Assembly: GCA_035606945.1 (NCBI GenBank)
Contig: DATNDR010000006.1
Location: 1-64,000, forward strand
Length of the DNA stretch: 64,000 nucleotides
Source: GCA-003244245 sp035606945
GTDB taxonomy: Bacteria > Actinomycetota > Actinomycetes > Mycobacteriales > Pseudonocardiaceae
Direction: 5' to 3'
Within the stretch, counting starts at the first letter, position 1. Each line of letters starts with the position of its first letter. Positions 1 to 8,688 of this stretch are shown here, in pieces. The notes below the pieces were generated by a model, which was not told the DNA's origin, did no database searches, and saw only the letters and a program-made list of their open reading frames with translations. A program made the translations under genes and the position numbers.

Positions 1-601
1 AGCGTCCGGACCTATATCTCTGCGGATGCCCAATCGGTTCGCGTTGCTGTCAGGTTGCGGTGTCACGGTTTAAAACCTTTTGTTGACGATTCGCTGATGA
101 TGATGATCACTGTGACCGTGGTGGGGGCTGTGTTGTCGGCGCCGGGCGGTGGTCGCTGCGGTCGTCGGGTCACCGTTCACCGTCGACTGACCGTCTGGTC
201 GGCTTGTCGACCTTCAGGGCGTCGAGTACCCGCGACGAGATCTATCTGAGCGGGTTCTGGGCGCCGGAGTCGTGCACCGCCTTCGGCGATGCCGCTCGTC
301 CCGGGTGTTGCCTGGTGGCTTGCCGGTGACTCAACGCGTGACCGGAGACGCGCTCACGGTGCTGCACACCGTCGTAAGCGACTGGCCGCTCTTGAATCCA
401 ACTCCCGACCACCGGGTTGAGCGATTGCACCTTGGCTTCGACTGTCCGTTGGCCGGTCGGCTCCAGCCAAAGGAACACACAGAAGCATGTAATGCCCAGT
501 CCGGCTAAGGCGATAACACGGGTGAAAGGCCCACTAAATTGGGGCCCATTGGATCACGTTCAGGAGCTACGGGCTTTATGTGAAGCCAAAACTGCGAGAA
601 G
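1..601. other. Leading stretch with no recognised gene
   Basis: Several short open frames exist on both strands, but none has a recognisable domain, a good ribosome-binding site or a plausible length. A frame open from base 1 to 249 on the plus strand could be the end of a gene cut by the window edge, but its protein looks like no family I know. No RNA gene or repeat was seen. Confidence 0.4.
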
Positions 602-1483
602 GTGGTGAAATTGACGTCGCGGGGTTTGATGGCGCTCGCGTTATCACCAATCGTAGTTCTGCTCGCATCCGGCACTCGACTGATCATCATTGGCAACTAT
701 GACACGACCACAGCCACCACTATGGCATCATCGGGCAGTCTTGGGCAGACGATATTGGGCACCGTCGTTCCACTTCTTCCTACATTCCTTCCTGCATCTC
801 TTGTTTTCCTTGTCATTTTTCGCCAGTGGGGTCTCCTTATTTTTGCGGCGGCTGCCGCCGCCCTTCTCTCGCCCGCATATATCAGCATAGGACAAGGATG
901 GCATCGCGCATATCCACAATTCCGGTCCGCGGTCGACCATGCGTGGCATGGGCAGTGGCATGATCTATGGCAAGACTCGCATCTCCTCGTCTGGTGTGCT
1001 GCATTGGGCGCCGGAATCGCGCTGTGGGATTATTATCTTAGTATGGGTCCAAGCAACACCGCGTCAAGCAATGCGCCAAGCGCACTAATCGCTGCGGCTT
1101 ATGTGCTGAGCCCGCCGATCGGAGCAATTTTCGTCGGGGCAATCTGTACTCTAGCGCTGCTATTTATTCAGCAGGTTTATCATGTAAGTACAACCTTAAA
1201 CCTAGATACAATCTCGGAGACTCTTCGTCGCCCATGGTTGCCAGCAGAAAAAATCGATCTAAAATCAGGTGGAATGCACATTGGCTATGTTTTGTCGATT
1301 GATAGAGAATGGTATACCGTGCTAGACGAAAGCAAAAGGACCATTAGCTATATTCCGGTCGGCGAGGTGGTGGATCGAACTGTGTGTCGAGTGGTAAGTC
1401 CTCCTCCTAACCTGCCTCCTCCTCTTGTCCACCTTAAACCGGTAGCAGTCAGTCCAGTCGACCCGTGTCCTCCAGTCCACTAG
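602..1483 (+). CDS. Hypothetical multi-pass membrane protein
   Basis: I do not recognise a named family. The product is up to 293 residues. Hydrophobic segments are visible at about residues 10-30, 50-85, 130-148 and 165-190, followed by a soluble tail of about 100 residues that contains a RPWLPAEKI stretch and a GYVLSIDREW stretch and ends in a proline-rich run. Three starts compete: GTG at 602, TTG at 611 and ATG at 629. A GAGAAGG sequence at 595-601 sits best for the TTG at 611. No operon partner is adjacent: the flanks are a gene-poor stretch and a decayed toxin-antitoxin pair. Base composition is less GC-rich than the conserved genes of the window, which suggests acquired DNA. Confidence 0.6.
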   Translation: MVKLTSRGLMALALSPIVVLLASGTRLIIIGNYDTTTATTMASSGSLGQTILGTVVPLLPTFLPASLVFLVIFRQWGLLIFAAAAAALLSPAYISIGQGWHRAYPQFRSAVDHAWHGQWHDLWQDSHLLVWCAALGAGIALWDYYLSMGPSNTASSNAPSALIAAAYVLSPPIGAIFVGAICTLALLFIQQVYHVSTTLNLDTISETLRRPWLPAEKIDLKSGGMHIGYVLSIDREWYTVLDESKRTISYIPVGEVVDRTVCRVVSPPPNLPPPLVHLKPVAVSPVDPCPPVH

Positions 1484-2039
1484 TGCACTGTAGCCGGCAT
1501 ACGAAAGCGCGAGAATTGAGCTGCGGTGGCCGGGTGGATAGTGCGGCACCATTACTGTCAAATAGCACACCTGGGATTAGAATAAGGGCCATAGCGACGG
1601 GTCTAACCCGCTACTACAGGCGGCGCGATCGCTCGATCATTGATCATTTCAGAGAGTGCGCCGGTGCCACCGGCCATGATGAGCAGGCCCAGGCCGCCTA
1701 ATTGATCACTGGGCTGCTGCCGAAGTTCTACGGCACTCGGGACATCCTCGTACGTCCCATTGAGAAGCATCTGTACTGACCAAACGAAGTGTTCGGTCAT
1801 GACCGGCACTGTCCGGTAGTGGGTCCTGATAATCGCTAGGCCGCAGGTTCGAGTCCTGCCGGGGGCGCTACACCGCAGGTCACAGACTTGCGATGAGGAT
1901 GACACAAGATCAATCGCAGGCCACCATGGTTGACGCTTTGCGACTTTCGACTGTATTAACCCAGCTTCTATCTATTAGAGAATGTAATGACCTACATTAC
2001 CAAAGTGATCCACGTCATACGTCCAAGAAGGACCGCGGG
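1484..2039. other. Gene-poor stretch with a tRNA 3'-end fragment
   Basis: Apart from the T-arm-like sequence annotated separately near 1843-1871, only short unsupported frames are present. An 84-codon frame at 1893-2147 on the plus strand overlaps the 3' end of the dead Fic gene on the other strand and has no recognisable domain. Confidence 0.4.
1843..1871 (+). other. tRNA 3'-end-like fragment (T arm plus acceptor strand)
   Basis: A perfect T-arm hairpin is present: stem GCAGG (1843-1847), loop TTCGAGT and stem CCTGC (1855-1859), followed by CGGGGGC as in the 3' acceptor strand of an actinobacterial tRNA. A matching 5' acceptor strand (GCCCCCG) was not found within 100 bases upstream, so this is a fragment and not a full tRNA. 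Such fragments are typical scars of elements that integrate into tRNA 3' ends. Confidence 0.5.
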
Positions 2040-2619
2040 TTAGATTCGTATGACTACTGGATCAAGCACTTGGGTCAACTGAACATGACTGCGGGTGATA
2101 AGATTATCGCGACATGCGACAATATTATCGTCTTTGTTGAGGACTGACCAATCCAATCGCCACCGGCGGCTGCTGATAATTGTCGCAGGAACGCTCGTTG
2201 AGTTCGACCCGTTGCCCCTCTCTAAATGGGTGTCGCGCATTGAGTTCTCCATAGTAGAACGCGAGTTTATCAACAAATGAGACTCGATTTAGTCCGATCA
2301 GTCAGTGGTCGGTGGCCAGTCGTTCTAAAAGCGCCGAGACTTCTTCGTTGAGATATTGCCATGAACCGAACATTAACCCGCCTTTGGTGATGTTGACCGT
2401 CCTGGCCTGTCCGGCCCAGTCGTAGAGATCTCGAAATAACCACAAGTGGAATTTTTGAAAGTGCTGTAAATTATATTCACCAGGAAGTGTTTGACGTACT
2501 AGCTCGACATCTCTAGCACTTACGATGCGATCCTCGTAATCTGCAAGTATATCCGGATCCTTGATACCGAGCTTGTTTCTGAGGCAGTCGGTGCCGGGCC
2601 AAAGGTATGGGTCCGTCAC
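2040..2619 (-). pseudogene. Fic-domain toxin, inactivated
   Basis: The 105-codon frame that starts at 2619 carries a typical Fic N-terminal half (LFRDLYDWAGQARTVNI). It stops at a TGA (2302-2304) where a tryptophan codon would fit. Past the stop, the same frame continues with DKLAFYYGELNARHPFRE, the start of the Fic catalytic motif HPFx(D/E)GNG(R/K). A run of four G where three are expected then shifts the frame; reading on in the next frame gives GNGS and a typical Fic C-terminal half with a RLDWS segment, ending at 2040. Fic enzymes transfer AMP or related groups to target proteins. This gene thus carries one nonsense codon and one +1 shift, and the arginine/lysine position of the motif is serine. 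It overlaps the upstream antitoxin gene by four bases (ATGA). Confidence 0.8.
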
Positions 2620-3205
2620 GCCCGCTTAGCCCGCTCGATCTCAACTGCAATCACGTCATCGGCAGACCTTGCCCCGTTGGCGATGGCACTCAAGGTTTCC
2701 TGCCACTCGTCATCAATAACACGCCCCTCTAGGGCGGCGCTTGCGGCAGCTTGAGCGACTGCTACTTCGGGATCTGAACATTGGCGAGAGTAGAAGGAAC
2801 GCATCTGGTCGTGCGAGATAGGTTCTGAACTCTTTTCACTATCGGCGGCGGCGCCTCTGGCGACTATCCAAGGAACCTCTTGATGGGTCATTCTGGAAAG
2901 GGCCTCAGCGGAAAAACTGCCGTATTTATCTGCTACCCATTCGATCGTGGAATTTTCAATGCTGCTAAGGCGTTTCGGGCTTCCCGTCGGCCAGTCTACA
3001 ACCTGATACTTCCGTCGATGCTTCCGGTGCAACTCCGGAACAACGGGGCCTCTGACCCAAGCCTGGATCTCCTCCGGGAAGAGAGGTAAGCCGGTGAACG
3101 CCAAATGCTATGCCTGCAATAAAATACAAGTTTCTGCAGCTTCATGGTCGTCATCGGCCCAGTTCGGACAAGTAATGCTGCAGCAACATCGTCCACTTTG
3201 ATCAT
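2616..3205 (-). pseudogene. Panacea-domain (DUF4065) antitoxin, inactivated
   Basis: The ATG at 3205 follows a GGAGGAGAG ribosome site and opens a typical Panacea start (MKLQKLVFYC). At about 3128 one C is missing and the codon expected to be TGG is TAG, so the frame breaks. The rest of the domain lies in the next frame (AFTGLPLFPEEIQAWVRGP, then TIEWVADKYG and MTHQEVPW, all family hallmarks). Panacea antitoxins neutralise diverse toxins by direct binding and are often the first gene of a two-gene operon. Here the partner is the equally dead Fic gene, joined by an ATGA overlap. Both genes have decayed, so the system is presumably silent. Confidence 0.8.
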
Positions 3206-3690
3206 CGTTACGCTCTCCTCCTTTCTGTCGTTCGTTTCCTATCTGGCATCCCTTCCTGCAGCATAGCCTCCTGTGGCCACCTTGGATAGATCATCTCTGT
3301 GTGTCGCTTGACAAATGTCACCTAACTAGTCCGAGCACGGTGAGGACCGCGTTTGCTAATACATCATTCTCTGCGTGCAGTGGTAAACACCGCTCTTGGT
3401 CTACAACGATGATCACGGCCGTAGCGTTGTGCCGTCCACGCCAGCCCCGCCTGACGGCGCTGTGTCGGAGTGGCATCATCCCCAGGCGATAGAACCTCCT
3501 CTGACCCACTGCGGGGCCTGGTCTCTTCACCTCCGACGCACAGCGTGGCTGTCGTCAAGTCCAGGCGGGTGACTAGACGTGGGCTGGCCGTGAGAGAAGA
3601 AACCCAAATGGGTGGACGACCGTTCCGATCGGAAGGTCGACGGTTCGACCCCGCCCCGGCCACGTGCACAGTGGGCCTGCAGATCGGCAA
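3206..3690. other. Gene-poor stretch with a second tRNA-like fragment
   Basis: No convincing gene is present on either strand between the dead antitoxin and the IS6 region. The only structured signal is the T-arm-like sequence annotated at 3628-3660. Confidence 0.4.
3628..3660 (+). other. tRNA T-arm-like fragment
   Basis: The stretch contains GGTTCGACC flanked by a nearly complete five-base stem (four of five pairs), then CCCCGG as in an acceptor strand. Bases 3628-3651 recur at 19022-19045 with a single mismatch. The segment resembles the variable loop and T arm of actinobacterial tRNA-Lys, but no 5' half is present. It is probably a relic of integration at a tRNA gene. Confidence 0.4.
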
Positions 3691-3909
3691 CTACGAGGAA
3701 GGAGCCTCATCGTCGTCATTTAGTTCGTCGGACGGGGTGATTAGCGCGAGGTACACGTGTTCCGTGGTGATCTCCGCCGCGCAGCTTGCACCAAGCGGTG
3801 CATAGGCAAATTCCTCACCGCCGTTAGATTCCGAGAGCCACCATGCGGCGGCATCAACCAGGGCGAGGCGCTGAATCGCGGAGAGGTGCGCCTCCCGCTC
3901 GCCCAGGAT
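3691..3909 (-). pseudogene. C-terminal fragment of an unknown small protein cut by the IS6 element
   Basis: A frame of about 73 codons runs towards 3691 and ends in an acidic tail (ELNDDDE). It enters from the left end of the IS6-family element at 3910, so any native start has been lost; the ATG that can be read at 3948 lies inside the insertion sequence. The protein matches no family I know. It may be a real gene remnant or a chance frame. Confidence 0.3.
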
Positions 3910-4724
3910 GGGGCTGTTGCGTCCGGGGATGGCAGCAGCGGTAGCCATGTTTGGTGCATGCGAGCCGCTCGTTGTGTCGCCCGGCCGTCGCGTCGACAGC
4001 GTTCGCCGGGTTCCGGTTTCCGCCGGAGGTGATCGCTTTGGCGGTGCGATGGTATCTGCGGTTTGGTCTTTCCTACCGTGACGTGGAAGAGCTCTTGGCC
4101 GAGCGTGGCATCGAGGTGGATCACGGCATCATCTATCGCTGGGTGCAGCGGTTCACCCCGCTACTGATCGACGCAGCACGCCCCTGCCGGCACGCCCCCG
4201 GTGATCGGTGGTTCGTGGACGAAACGTACGTCAAAGTCGCCGGGCGGTGGGTTTATCTGTTCGGGGCGATCGACCAGTACGGCCAGGTCATCGACGTCCT
4301 CGTCGCACAGAAACGGGATCTCGCGGCCACTCGCCGGTTCTTCACCCGTGCGCTGAAGCACGGTCCATCACCGACCGAGGTGACCACCGACCGCGCACCC
4401 GCCTACCCGCGGGTGCTCGATGAGCTGTTACCCGCCGCCTGTCATGTCATGGATCAGTATGCGAACAATGCCATCGAAGCCGATCACAGGCGTCTGAAAT
4501 CCCGGCTGCGGCCGATGCGTGGTCTCAAACGACTCCGCTCGGCGTGGGTGATCAGTGCTGGACACGCGTTCGTGCAAAACCTGCGCCGTGGTCACTACGA
4601 CATCGCTACCCATATCCAGCCGAGCCGTCAGCTCCCGGCAGCGTTCGCCGAACTCGCTCTCGCCATTTGATCCAGGGCGCCAATCGCGGCCAAATCTGAC
4701 CACCCTCAGTCAACGCAACACCCC
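3910..4724 (+). mobile_element. IS6-family insertion sequence, about 815 bp
   Basis: The transposase gene is flanked by imperfect inverted ends: GGGGCTGTTGCG at 3910 and CGCAACACCCC ending at 4724. The size fits the IS6 family. I found no matching 8-bp target duplication on the two sides, so the element may have recombined or deleted flanking DNA. Its right end abuts a truncated IS21 istA gene, whose missing 3' part was probably lost in that event. Confidence 0.65.
3951..4670 (+). CDS. IS6-family transposase
   Basis: The 239-residue product contains the IS6 signature N-terminus (AVRWYLRFGLSYRDVEELL at about residues 30-48), a short helix-turn-helix region and the DDE catalytic core: D in VDETYVK, D in TTDRAPAYP and E in AIEADHRRLKSRLRPM. 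These enzymes move their element by a replicative, cointegrate-forming route. The exact start is uncertain (TTG 3951 or GTG 3954). The gene appears intact, so the element may be active. Its N-terminal signature also occurs in a tiny minus-strand relic near 7390-7440. Confidence 0.9.
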   Translation: MVHASRSLCRPAVASTAFAGFRFPPEVIALAVRWYLRFGLSYRDVEELLAERGIEVDHGIIYRWVQRFTPLLIDAARPCRHAPGDRWFVDETYVKVAGRWVYLFGAIDQYGQVIDVLVAQKRDLAATRRFFTRALKHGPSPTEVTTDRAPAYPRVLDELLPAACHVMDQYANNAIEADHRRLKSRLRPMRGLKRLRSAWVISAGHAFVQNLRRGHYDIATHIQPSRQLPAAFAELALAI

Positions 4725-5190
4725 GCCACCGCGAATACCCCGTGATCATGGTCGATACTGGCAACTGTGTCGCGGTCCGGACTTGCCCATAGCCCACCGG
4801 AAGCTCAATATCGGGAAACCAGAAGTCGTTTTGGGCGATCTCCCCGGCAACATAACTGGTCCGACTCGCCGGGTCCGGCGGCAGATACACCGGACGCAAT
4901 TGCGCGACCCGGCCCGACAACGTCCGGATCGACCGCTCCCAGCCGATCCGCTCCGCGATCACCGTCGCCGGCATCGTCGGATACGCCGTAAGCAACTCAC
5001 GGATCCGTGGCTCGACCTCGTCCACAATCGAAACGGACGCCCCCCGCGAATACTTCGGCGGCCCCTCCGCGGCCAACGCCGCCTTGACTGTGTTCTTCGA
5101 ACACCCCACCACCCGAGCGATCACCTTGATCGGCATCTTCTCCGCACGATGCAACCGCCGAATCTCAGCCCAATCCTCCACGCACAACAC
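4725..5190 (-). pseudogene. istA: IS21 transposase IstA, 3'-truncated
   Basis: The frame from GTG 5190 begins with a helix-turn-helix (WAEIRRLHRAEKMPIKVIAR, then CSKNTVKAALA) and continues into the beginning of the DDE domain (QNDFWFPDIELPVGYGQ). About 155 residues remain of the roughly 400-500 usual for IstA. Homology ends near VSTMITGYSRW, exactly where the IS6-family inverted end begins. The remaining fragment cannot be catalytic. It may still bind IS21 ends. Confidence 0.75.
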
Positions 5191-5288
5191 CCCTTCGTCC
5201 TCCCCAGCTCGGTGCGAGCCAGGATCACGGCCCAGGGGGTCAAAATTCAGTTGCCGCGCGGGGGTCCAGTTTTCACGTGCCGTCGACA
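4725..5288 (-). mobile_element. IS21-family element, left end with truncated istA
   Basis: Read on the minus strand, the segment starts at 5288 with TGTCGACGGCACGTGAAAAC and contains the AACTGAATTTTGACCCC motif typical of actinobacterial IS21 left ends, followed by the istA start. The right part of the element (rest of istA and all of istB) is missing at the border with the IS6-family copy. Confidence 0.7.
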
Positions 5289-5306
5289 AAGCCGACCCTG
5301 ACCCCC

Positions 5307-5432
5307 ATGACGCACCAACGTAAGGCAGTACTGGCCGCCGGCGCGGTGCTCGCTGGCGTGACGACCCTCGCGATGCGCCGCAGCAAGGCGCACAGAGTCT
5401 CCCAGACACTGCGGGCGGCCCGGCCTCAGTGA
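5307..5432 (+). CDS. Small hypothetical protein, 41 residues
   Basis: The ATG at 5307 opens a short frame with one hydrophobic alanine/valine-rich stretch (residues 7-22) followed by a basic tail, which suggests a small single-pass membrane peptide. It lies directly outside the IS21 end, so it could be a truncated gene start. No ribosome site stands out and I do not recognise it. Confidence 0.25.
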   Translation: MTHQRKAVLAAGAVLAGVTTLAMRRSKAHRVSQTLRAARPQ

Positions 5433-5680
5433 CCTATTGCATGCCCGGTACCCCGCCATCTCGACGCACGACCTGGTCCTGGCCCACAGGCACGACGAGC
5501 GCTTCCCCCACCATGCGGCGCCGCGCTCCACCTTGGCCCCGAGCCTCACCGGATACCAGGCCGGTCTTCCACAGCGGCGCATCGGCCTAACCCTGCCCGA
5601 GCTTGCCATCGATCAACGCATCAGACCCGTAGCGGAACGGGTAGGGGCAACCGGCGGGAAACCGGGCGAACCGGACGAGG

Positions 5681-6118
5681 TCAGCGGGCGGAGCGGACCT
5701 GGTTCTTGATCCGGGCCAGCATGGCTACCATGCCGCGCAACCGCAGCGGGCTGACCGCCTCACCTAACCCCAGGGCCAGGTAGAAGTCGTTCGGCACGCC
5801 CAGCACGGTGTCTGCGCTCTCCCCATCCAGCCCGGTGTACATGATCGAGGCGAACCCGCGGGTGGTCGGCGCCTCTGGGGGAGCGTCGAAGAACAGGTGC
5901 ACCGTCCGCTCAGGGTCCACCTCGACCGCCAGGAACAGCGGTGTCTGGCACTCGTGCACCTGCTCCATCGCGTTGCGGTGGCCGGCGTAGCGCTCCGGCA
6001 GTGCGGGCAGCTCCTGGGACAGCTCGAGCAGCAGCTGCAGCCGGTCCTTGACGTCGACCTCGGAGAAGTCGTCGACGAGCTCCGACAGCTTCGGGGGCAG
6101 TTCGACCGAAGCGGTCAC
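5681..6118 (-). CDS. SufE-family sulfur acceptor
   Basis: The product has 145 residues, typical of SufE. The family motif around the persulfide-carrying cysteine is present (HECQTPLF, Cys57), and the C-terminal half shows the conserved GFASIMYTGLDG and RLRGMVAML segments. SufE proteins accept sulfane sulfur from a cysteine desulfurase or similar donor as a cysteine persulfide and hand it on. The gene lies 26 bases downstream of the rhodanese gene sseA on the same strand, an arrangement also found in mycobacteria, so the pair probably works as a sulfur relay. Cytosolic. The next expected neighbours are replaced by insertion-sequence debris. Confidence 0.9.
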   Translation of the reverse strand: MTASVELPPKLSELVDDFSEVDVKDRLQLLLELSQELPALPERYAGHRNAMEQVHECQTPLFLAVEVDPERTVHLFFDAPPEAPTTRGFASIMYTGLDGESADTVLGVPNDFYLALGLGEAVSPLRLRGMVAMLARIKNQVRSAR

Positions 6119-6143
6119 GATGGCCTCACTCTTAGCAACATCG

Positions 6144-7037
6144 TCAGCTGACCGAGCCGCGCTCGGTACCCACCGCGATGGGTACTCGTACCGAGTTGCC
6201 CCACTCGGTCCAGCTGCCGTCGTAGTTGCGTACCTGGGGGAACCCGAGCAGATGGGTCAAGACGAACCAGGTGTGGCTGGACCGCTCGCCGATCCGGCAG
6301 TAGGCGATCACGTCATCGTCCGGGGAGAGCCCCTGCTCGCGCTGGTAGATGTCCTCCAGATCTTCCCGGGACTTGAAGGTGCCGTCCCCGGCAGCCGCCC
6401 GGGCCCACGGCACGCTGGCCGCGCCCGGGATGTGCCCGCCGCGCACCGCGCCCTCCTGTGGGTAATCCGGCATGTGCAGCAGCTCGCCGCTGTACTCGCC
6501 GGGTGAGCGCACGTCCACCAGCGGCTTGCCCAGGTGCGCCCGCACCTGGTCCTTGAAGGCCCGGATGGTGCTGTCGTCGCGCTCAATGACCGGGTACTCC
6601 ACCCGCTCGGGTTTGGACTGTTCGGTGGTCATCTCCCTGCCCTCGGCGACCCACTTGGCCCGGCCGCCGTCCAGGATGCGCACGTCCGGGTGCCCGAACA
6701 GGCTGAACACCCACAGCGCATAGGTGGCCCACCAGTTGTTCCGGTCGCCGTAGAAGACGACTGTGCTGTCCCGAGAGATACCCCGCTCGCCGCAGATCTC
6801 GGCGAACCGCTGCCCGTCCACGTAGTCGCGGGTCACCGGGTCGTTCAGCTCGGTGTGCCAGTCGACCTTGACCGAGCCGGGGATGTGGCCGGTGTCGTAG
6901 AGCAGCACGTCCTCGTCGGACTCGACCACCACGAGCCCGGGTTCACCCAGGTGCTCGGCCAGCCACTGGGTGGTGACCAGGCGCTCCGGGTGGGCGTAGG
7001 CGGACAATTTCGGGTCTGTGTCGTTTGGTACCGGCAT
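6144..7037 (-). CDS. sseA: Thiosulfate sulfurtransferase (tandem rhodanese)
   Basis: The 297-residue product has two rhodanese domains: an inactive N-terminal copy (about 20-135) and a catalytic C-terminal copy (about 155-290). The active cysteine is Cys247 in the loop CRIGERSS. The enzyme moves sulfur from thiosulfate or another donor to an acceptor thiol. ATG 7037 is preferred over GTG 7064 because it matches the family start and follows a GGACTAGG sequence. The gene forms a tight pair with sufE downstream. The maf gene that usually precedes it in related genomes survives only as a 3' fragment, whose frame runs without a stop into the sseA start region. Confidence 0.9.
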   Translation of the reverse strand: MPVPNDTDPKLSAYAHPERLVTTQWLAEHLGEPGLVVVESDEDVLLYDTGHIPGSVKVDWHTELNDPVTRDYVDGQRFAEICGERGISRDSTVVFYGDRNNWWATYALWVFSLFGHPDVRILDGGRAKWVAEGREMTTEQSKPERVEYPVIERDDSTIRAFKDQVRAHLGKPLVDVRSPGEYSGELLHMPDYPQEGAVRGGHIPGAASVPWARAAAGDGTFKSREDLEDIYQREQGLSPDDDVIAYCRIGERSSHTWFVLTHLLGFPQVRNYDGSWTEWGNSVRVPIAVGTERGSVS

Positions 7038-7060
7038 GGCACCGAGCCTAGTCCCGTTTT

Positions 7061-7226
7061 CCACAGATCAGTGACCATGACGCCCACCTCGGTGAGCAGC
7101 CGGCGAACCAGCGGCAGGCTGATACCCATCACGTTCGACGGACCTGCCTCAATGCCGGTGATGAACCGGGCGCCGAGCCCATCCAGCGTGAACCCACCTG
7201 CACCCCCGTCGGCTCCCCGGAACATG
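7061..7226 (-). pseudogene. Maf/YhdE nucleotide pyrophosphatase, 3' fragment
   Basis: The C-terminal end of a Maf protein can be read (GFTLDGLGARFITGIE, then GPSNVMGISLPLVRRLL and VTDLW). A short upstream piece (SGEPTGVQ) lies in a different frame, so there is also a frameshift. About 50 of roughly 200 residues remain. Maf enzymes hydrolyse non-canonical nucleoside triphosphates. The gene directly precedes sseA, as in mycobacteria, so this is the decayed ancestral neighbour and not a foreign insertion. Confidence 0.7.
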
Positions 7227-7389
7227 TTGGGGCATCGGTGTCCAGTACGCGGCGCATCCCGTGCCACTTGTGGGTCGTGGGGGAGAACAACGTGCGGGTG
7301 TGCCTCGGCGGTCGAGCAGGCCGCCAATGACCACAACAACGCCACGGTGTCACGGGCTCCGTGCAGCGATGGCCATATCGGGCACGTGC

Positions 7390-7440
7390 CGTGTACGAAA
7401 GTCCGTAATGGAGATACCAGCGCACTGTGACCCGAGGCTG
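7390..7440 (-). mobile_element. Tiny relic of an IS6-family transposase gene
   Basis: The minus strand encodes VTVRWYLHYGLSYT, close to the diagnostic N-terminus of the IS6 transposase encoded at 3951-4670 (AVRWYLRFGLSYRD). Nothing else of the element could be followed. The relic lies between the maf fragment and the SRPBCC gene, so an IS6 insertion may have truncated maf. The call rests on about 14 residues. Confidence 0.4.
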
Positions 7441-7606
7441 GCTCAATTAGTGCGCAGCGGGATTGCGTCGGGGTAGCGGTGGCACGGGTGCGGGTTCCGC
7501 CCACACGACCGATGAGTTCCGCCTCGCCGCGCGGTCTGCATGTTGGGAATGTTCCCCTTCCCCGCCTGCGGGAGGCCCGAGATGAGATGAAAGGAGCGTG
7601 CACACC

Positions 7607-8107
7607 GTGGCCGAGGAGAACGTGAGCGCCACCCTGACTGTCGCCGTGCCCGCCGCGAGGGTGTTCGCGGTGCTGGCGGACCCGACGATCCATTCTGCGG
7701 TCGATGGCACCGGCTGGGTTCAGGAAGCTGTCGACCGGGCGCCGCTGACCGAGGTGGGGCAGATTTTCCGGATGGACATGTATCACGCCAACCATCCAAA
7801 CGGTGACTACCAGGTGGCCAACAAGGTCCAGGTGCTCGACCCGCCGCGCGCCATTGGCTGGCTGACGGGGCAGGAGAAGGGCGACGGTCATCTGGAGTTC
7901 GGTGGCTGGATCTGGCGTTACGACCTGGTGCCGCTCGGTCCGTCCGAGACTGAGGTCACACTCACCTACGACTGGTCGGCGGTGCCGCAGTTCATCCGGG
8001 AGTACCTCCAGTTCCCGCCGTTCGGCCCTGAGCATCTCACCAACTCGCTGCACCACCTGGCCGAGCTTGCCGCACCGACGTCCCGAGCCTGGACGCCCGA
8101 CGGCTAG
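7607..8107 (+). CDS. SRPBCC-family (polyketide cyclase/START-like) protein
   Basis: The product begins with the family pattern of an SRPBCC fold: a beta strand, then VPAARVFAVLADPTIHSAVD, a central DPPRAIGWLTGQ and a last strand plus C-terminal helix. Members bind hydrophobic ligands or act as simple cyclases; the ligand cannot be told. AAGGAG at 7591-7596 lies 10 bases before GTG 7607, which is preferred over GTG 7598, only one base away from that site. The gene stands alone between mobile-element relics. Confidence 0.8.
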   Translation: MAEENVSATLTVAVPAARVFAVLADPTIHSAVDGTGWVQEAVDRAPLTEVGQIFRMDMYHANHPNGDYQVANKVQVLDPPRAIGWLTGQEKGDGHLEFGGWIWRYDLVPLGPSETEVTLTYDWSAVPQFIREYLQFPPFGPEHLTNSLHHLAELAAPTSRAWTPDG

Positions 8108-8159
8108 ACACCTGGCGGGCGGCCGTAGCGGTCCACTCGAACGAAGATGTCGGCGATGT

Positions 8160-8556
8160 GGGCATCGGTCAGACCCAGAGGCGTCGGTGAGCAGCCCGAT
8201 CGTGATCTGCGGCTCCAGCCGCGGAACCCGTCACCCTGGCCGGCCTCGAAGTAGAGCGTGGACACGTCATAGAGCACCAGGCTGGCCGGGCCCAGGCCGG
8301 GGTGCGCCGCGCACGCGGCCGCGAGCTTGTGCCGCCACGACTCTTTTCGCAGAGGCCGGCAGGCGCCGCTTGAGCGTGGCATACGACGCCCCCGCCGCCG
8401 AAGCCCGGGCCGAGATCCAGCGCGCCCTGCCCGGCCGCCAGCCGCTGCGGCGCGACGGCCTTGAGGAGCTCCAGCTCGGTTTGCTCATGCGCCGACCCGA
8501 TGTGCTCGATCTGCCGCGACCCGCGATGGTAGGAGTACACGACGATCGTTAGCCAA
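8160..8556 (-). pseudogene. IS1634-type (IS4-like) transposase remnant
   Basis: Two frames must be joined. The first carries the conserved start of this transposase type (YHRGSRQIEHIGSAHEQTEL, then LELLKA). The second carries ASLVLYDVSTLYFEAGQGDG, which contains the first catalytic aspartate region. The rest, including the remaining DDE residues, is missing. The gene is frameshifted and truncated, hence inactive. Confidence 0.7.
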
Positions 8557-8557
8557 G

Positions 8558-8660
8558 TCAGGGAGCCGGGGCAAGTTGCGCCAGTGTCCGGTGTGGCCGC
8601 GCGGCATTGAAATGGTTCAGGTAGATCGTGAGGACCCGGCGTAAGCTGCGTTGCTCCGCA
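8558..8660 (-). pseudogene. Integrase-core transposase, last 30 codons
   Basis: The minus strand reads YLNHFNAARPHRTLAQLAP followed by a stop at 8558. This is the typical C-terminal end of integrase-core transposases (IS481/IS3-like). It directly abuts the IS1634-type remnant, so two different insertion sequences have collapsed here. Confidence 0.6.
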
Positions 8661-8688
8661 TGCGGGGCGCGCGGCCGGCGTCGAATCT

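Noticed and set aside
1893..2147. A small plus-strand gene of 84 codons
   Set aside because: It overlaps the reconstructed 3' end of the Fic pseudogene and has no domain or clear ribosome site; I cannot exclude it.
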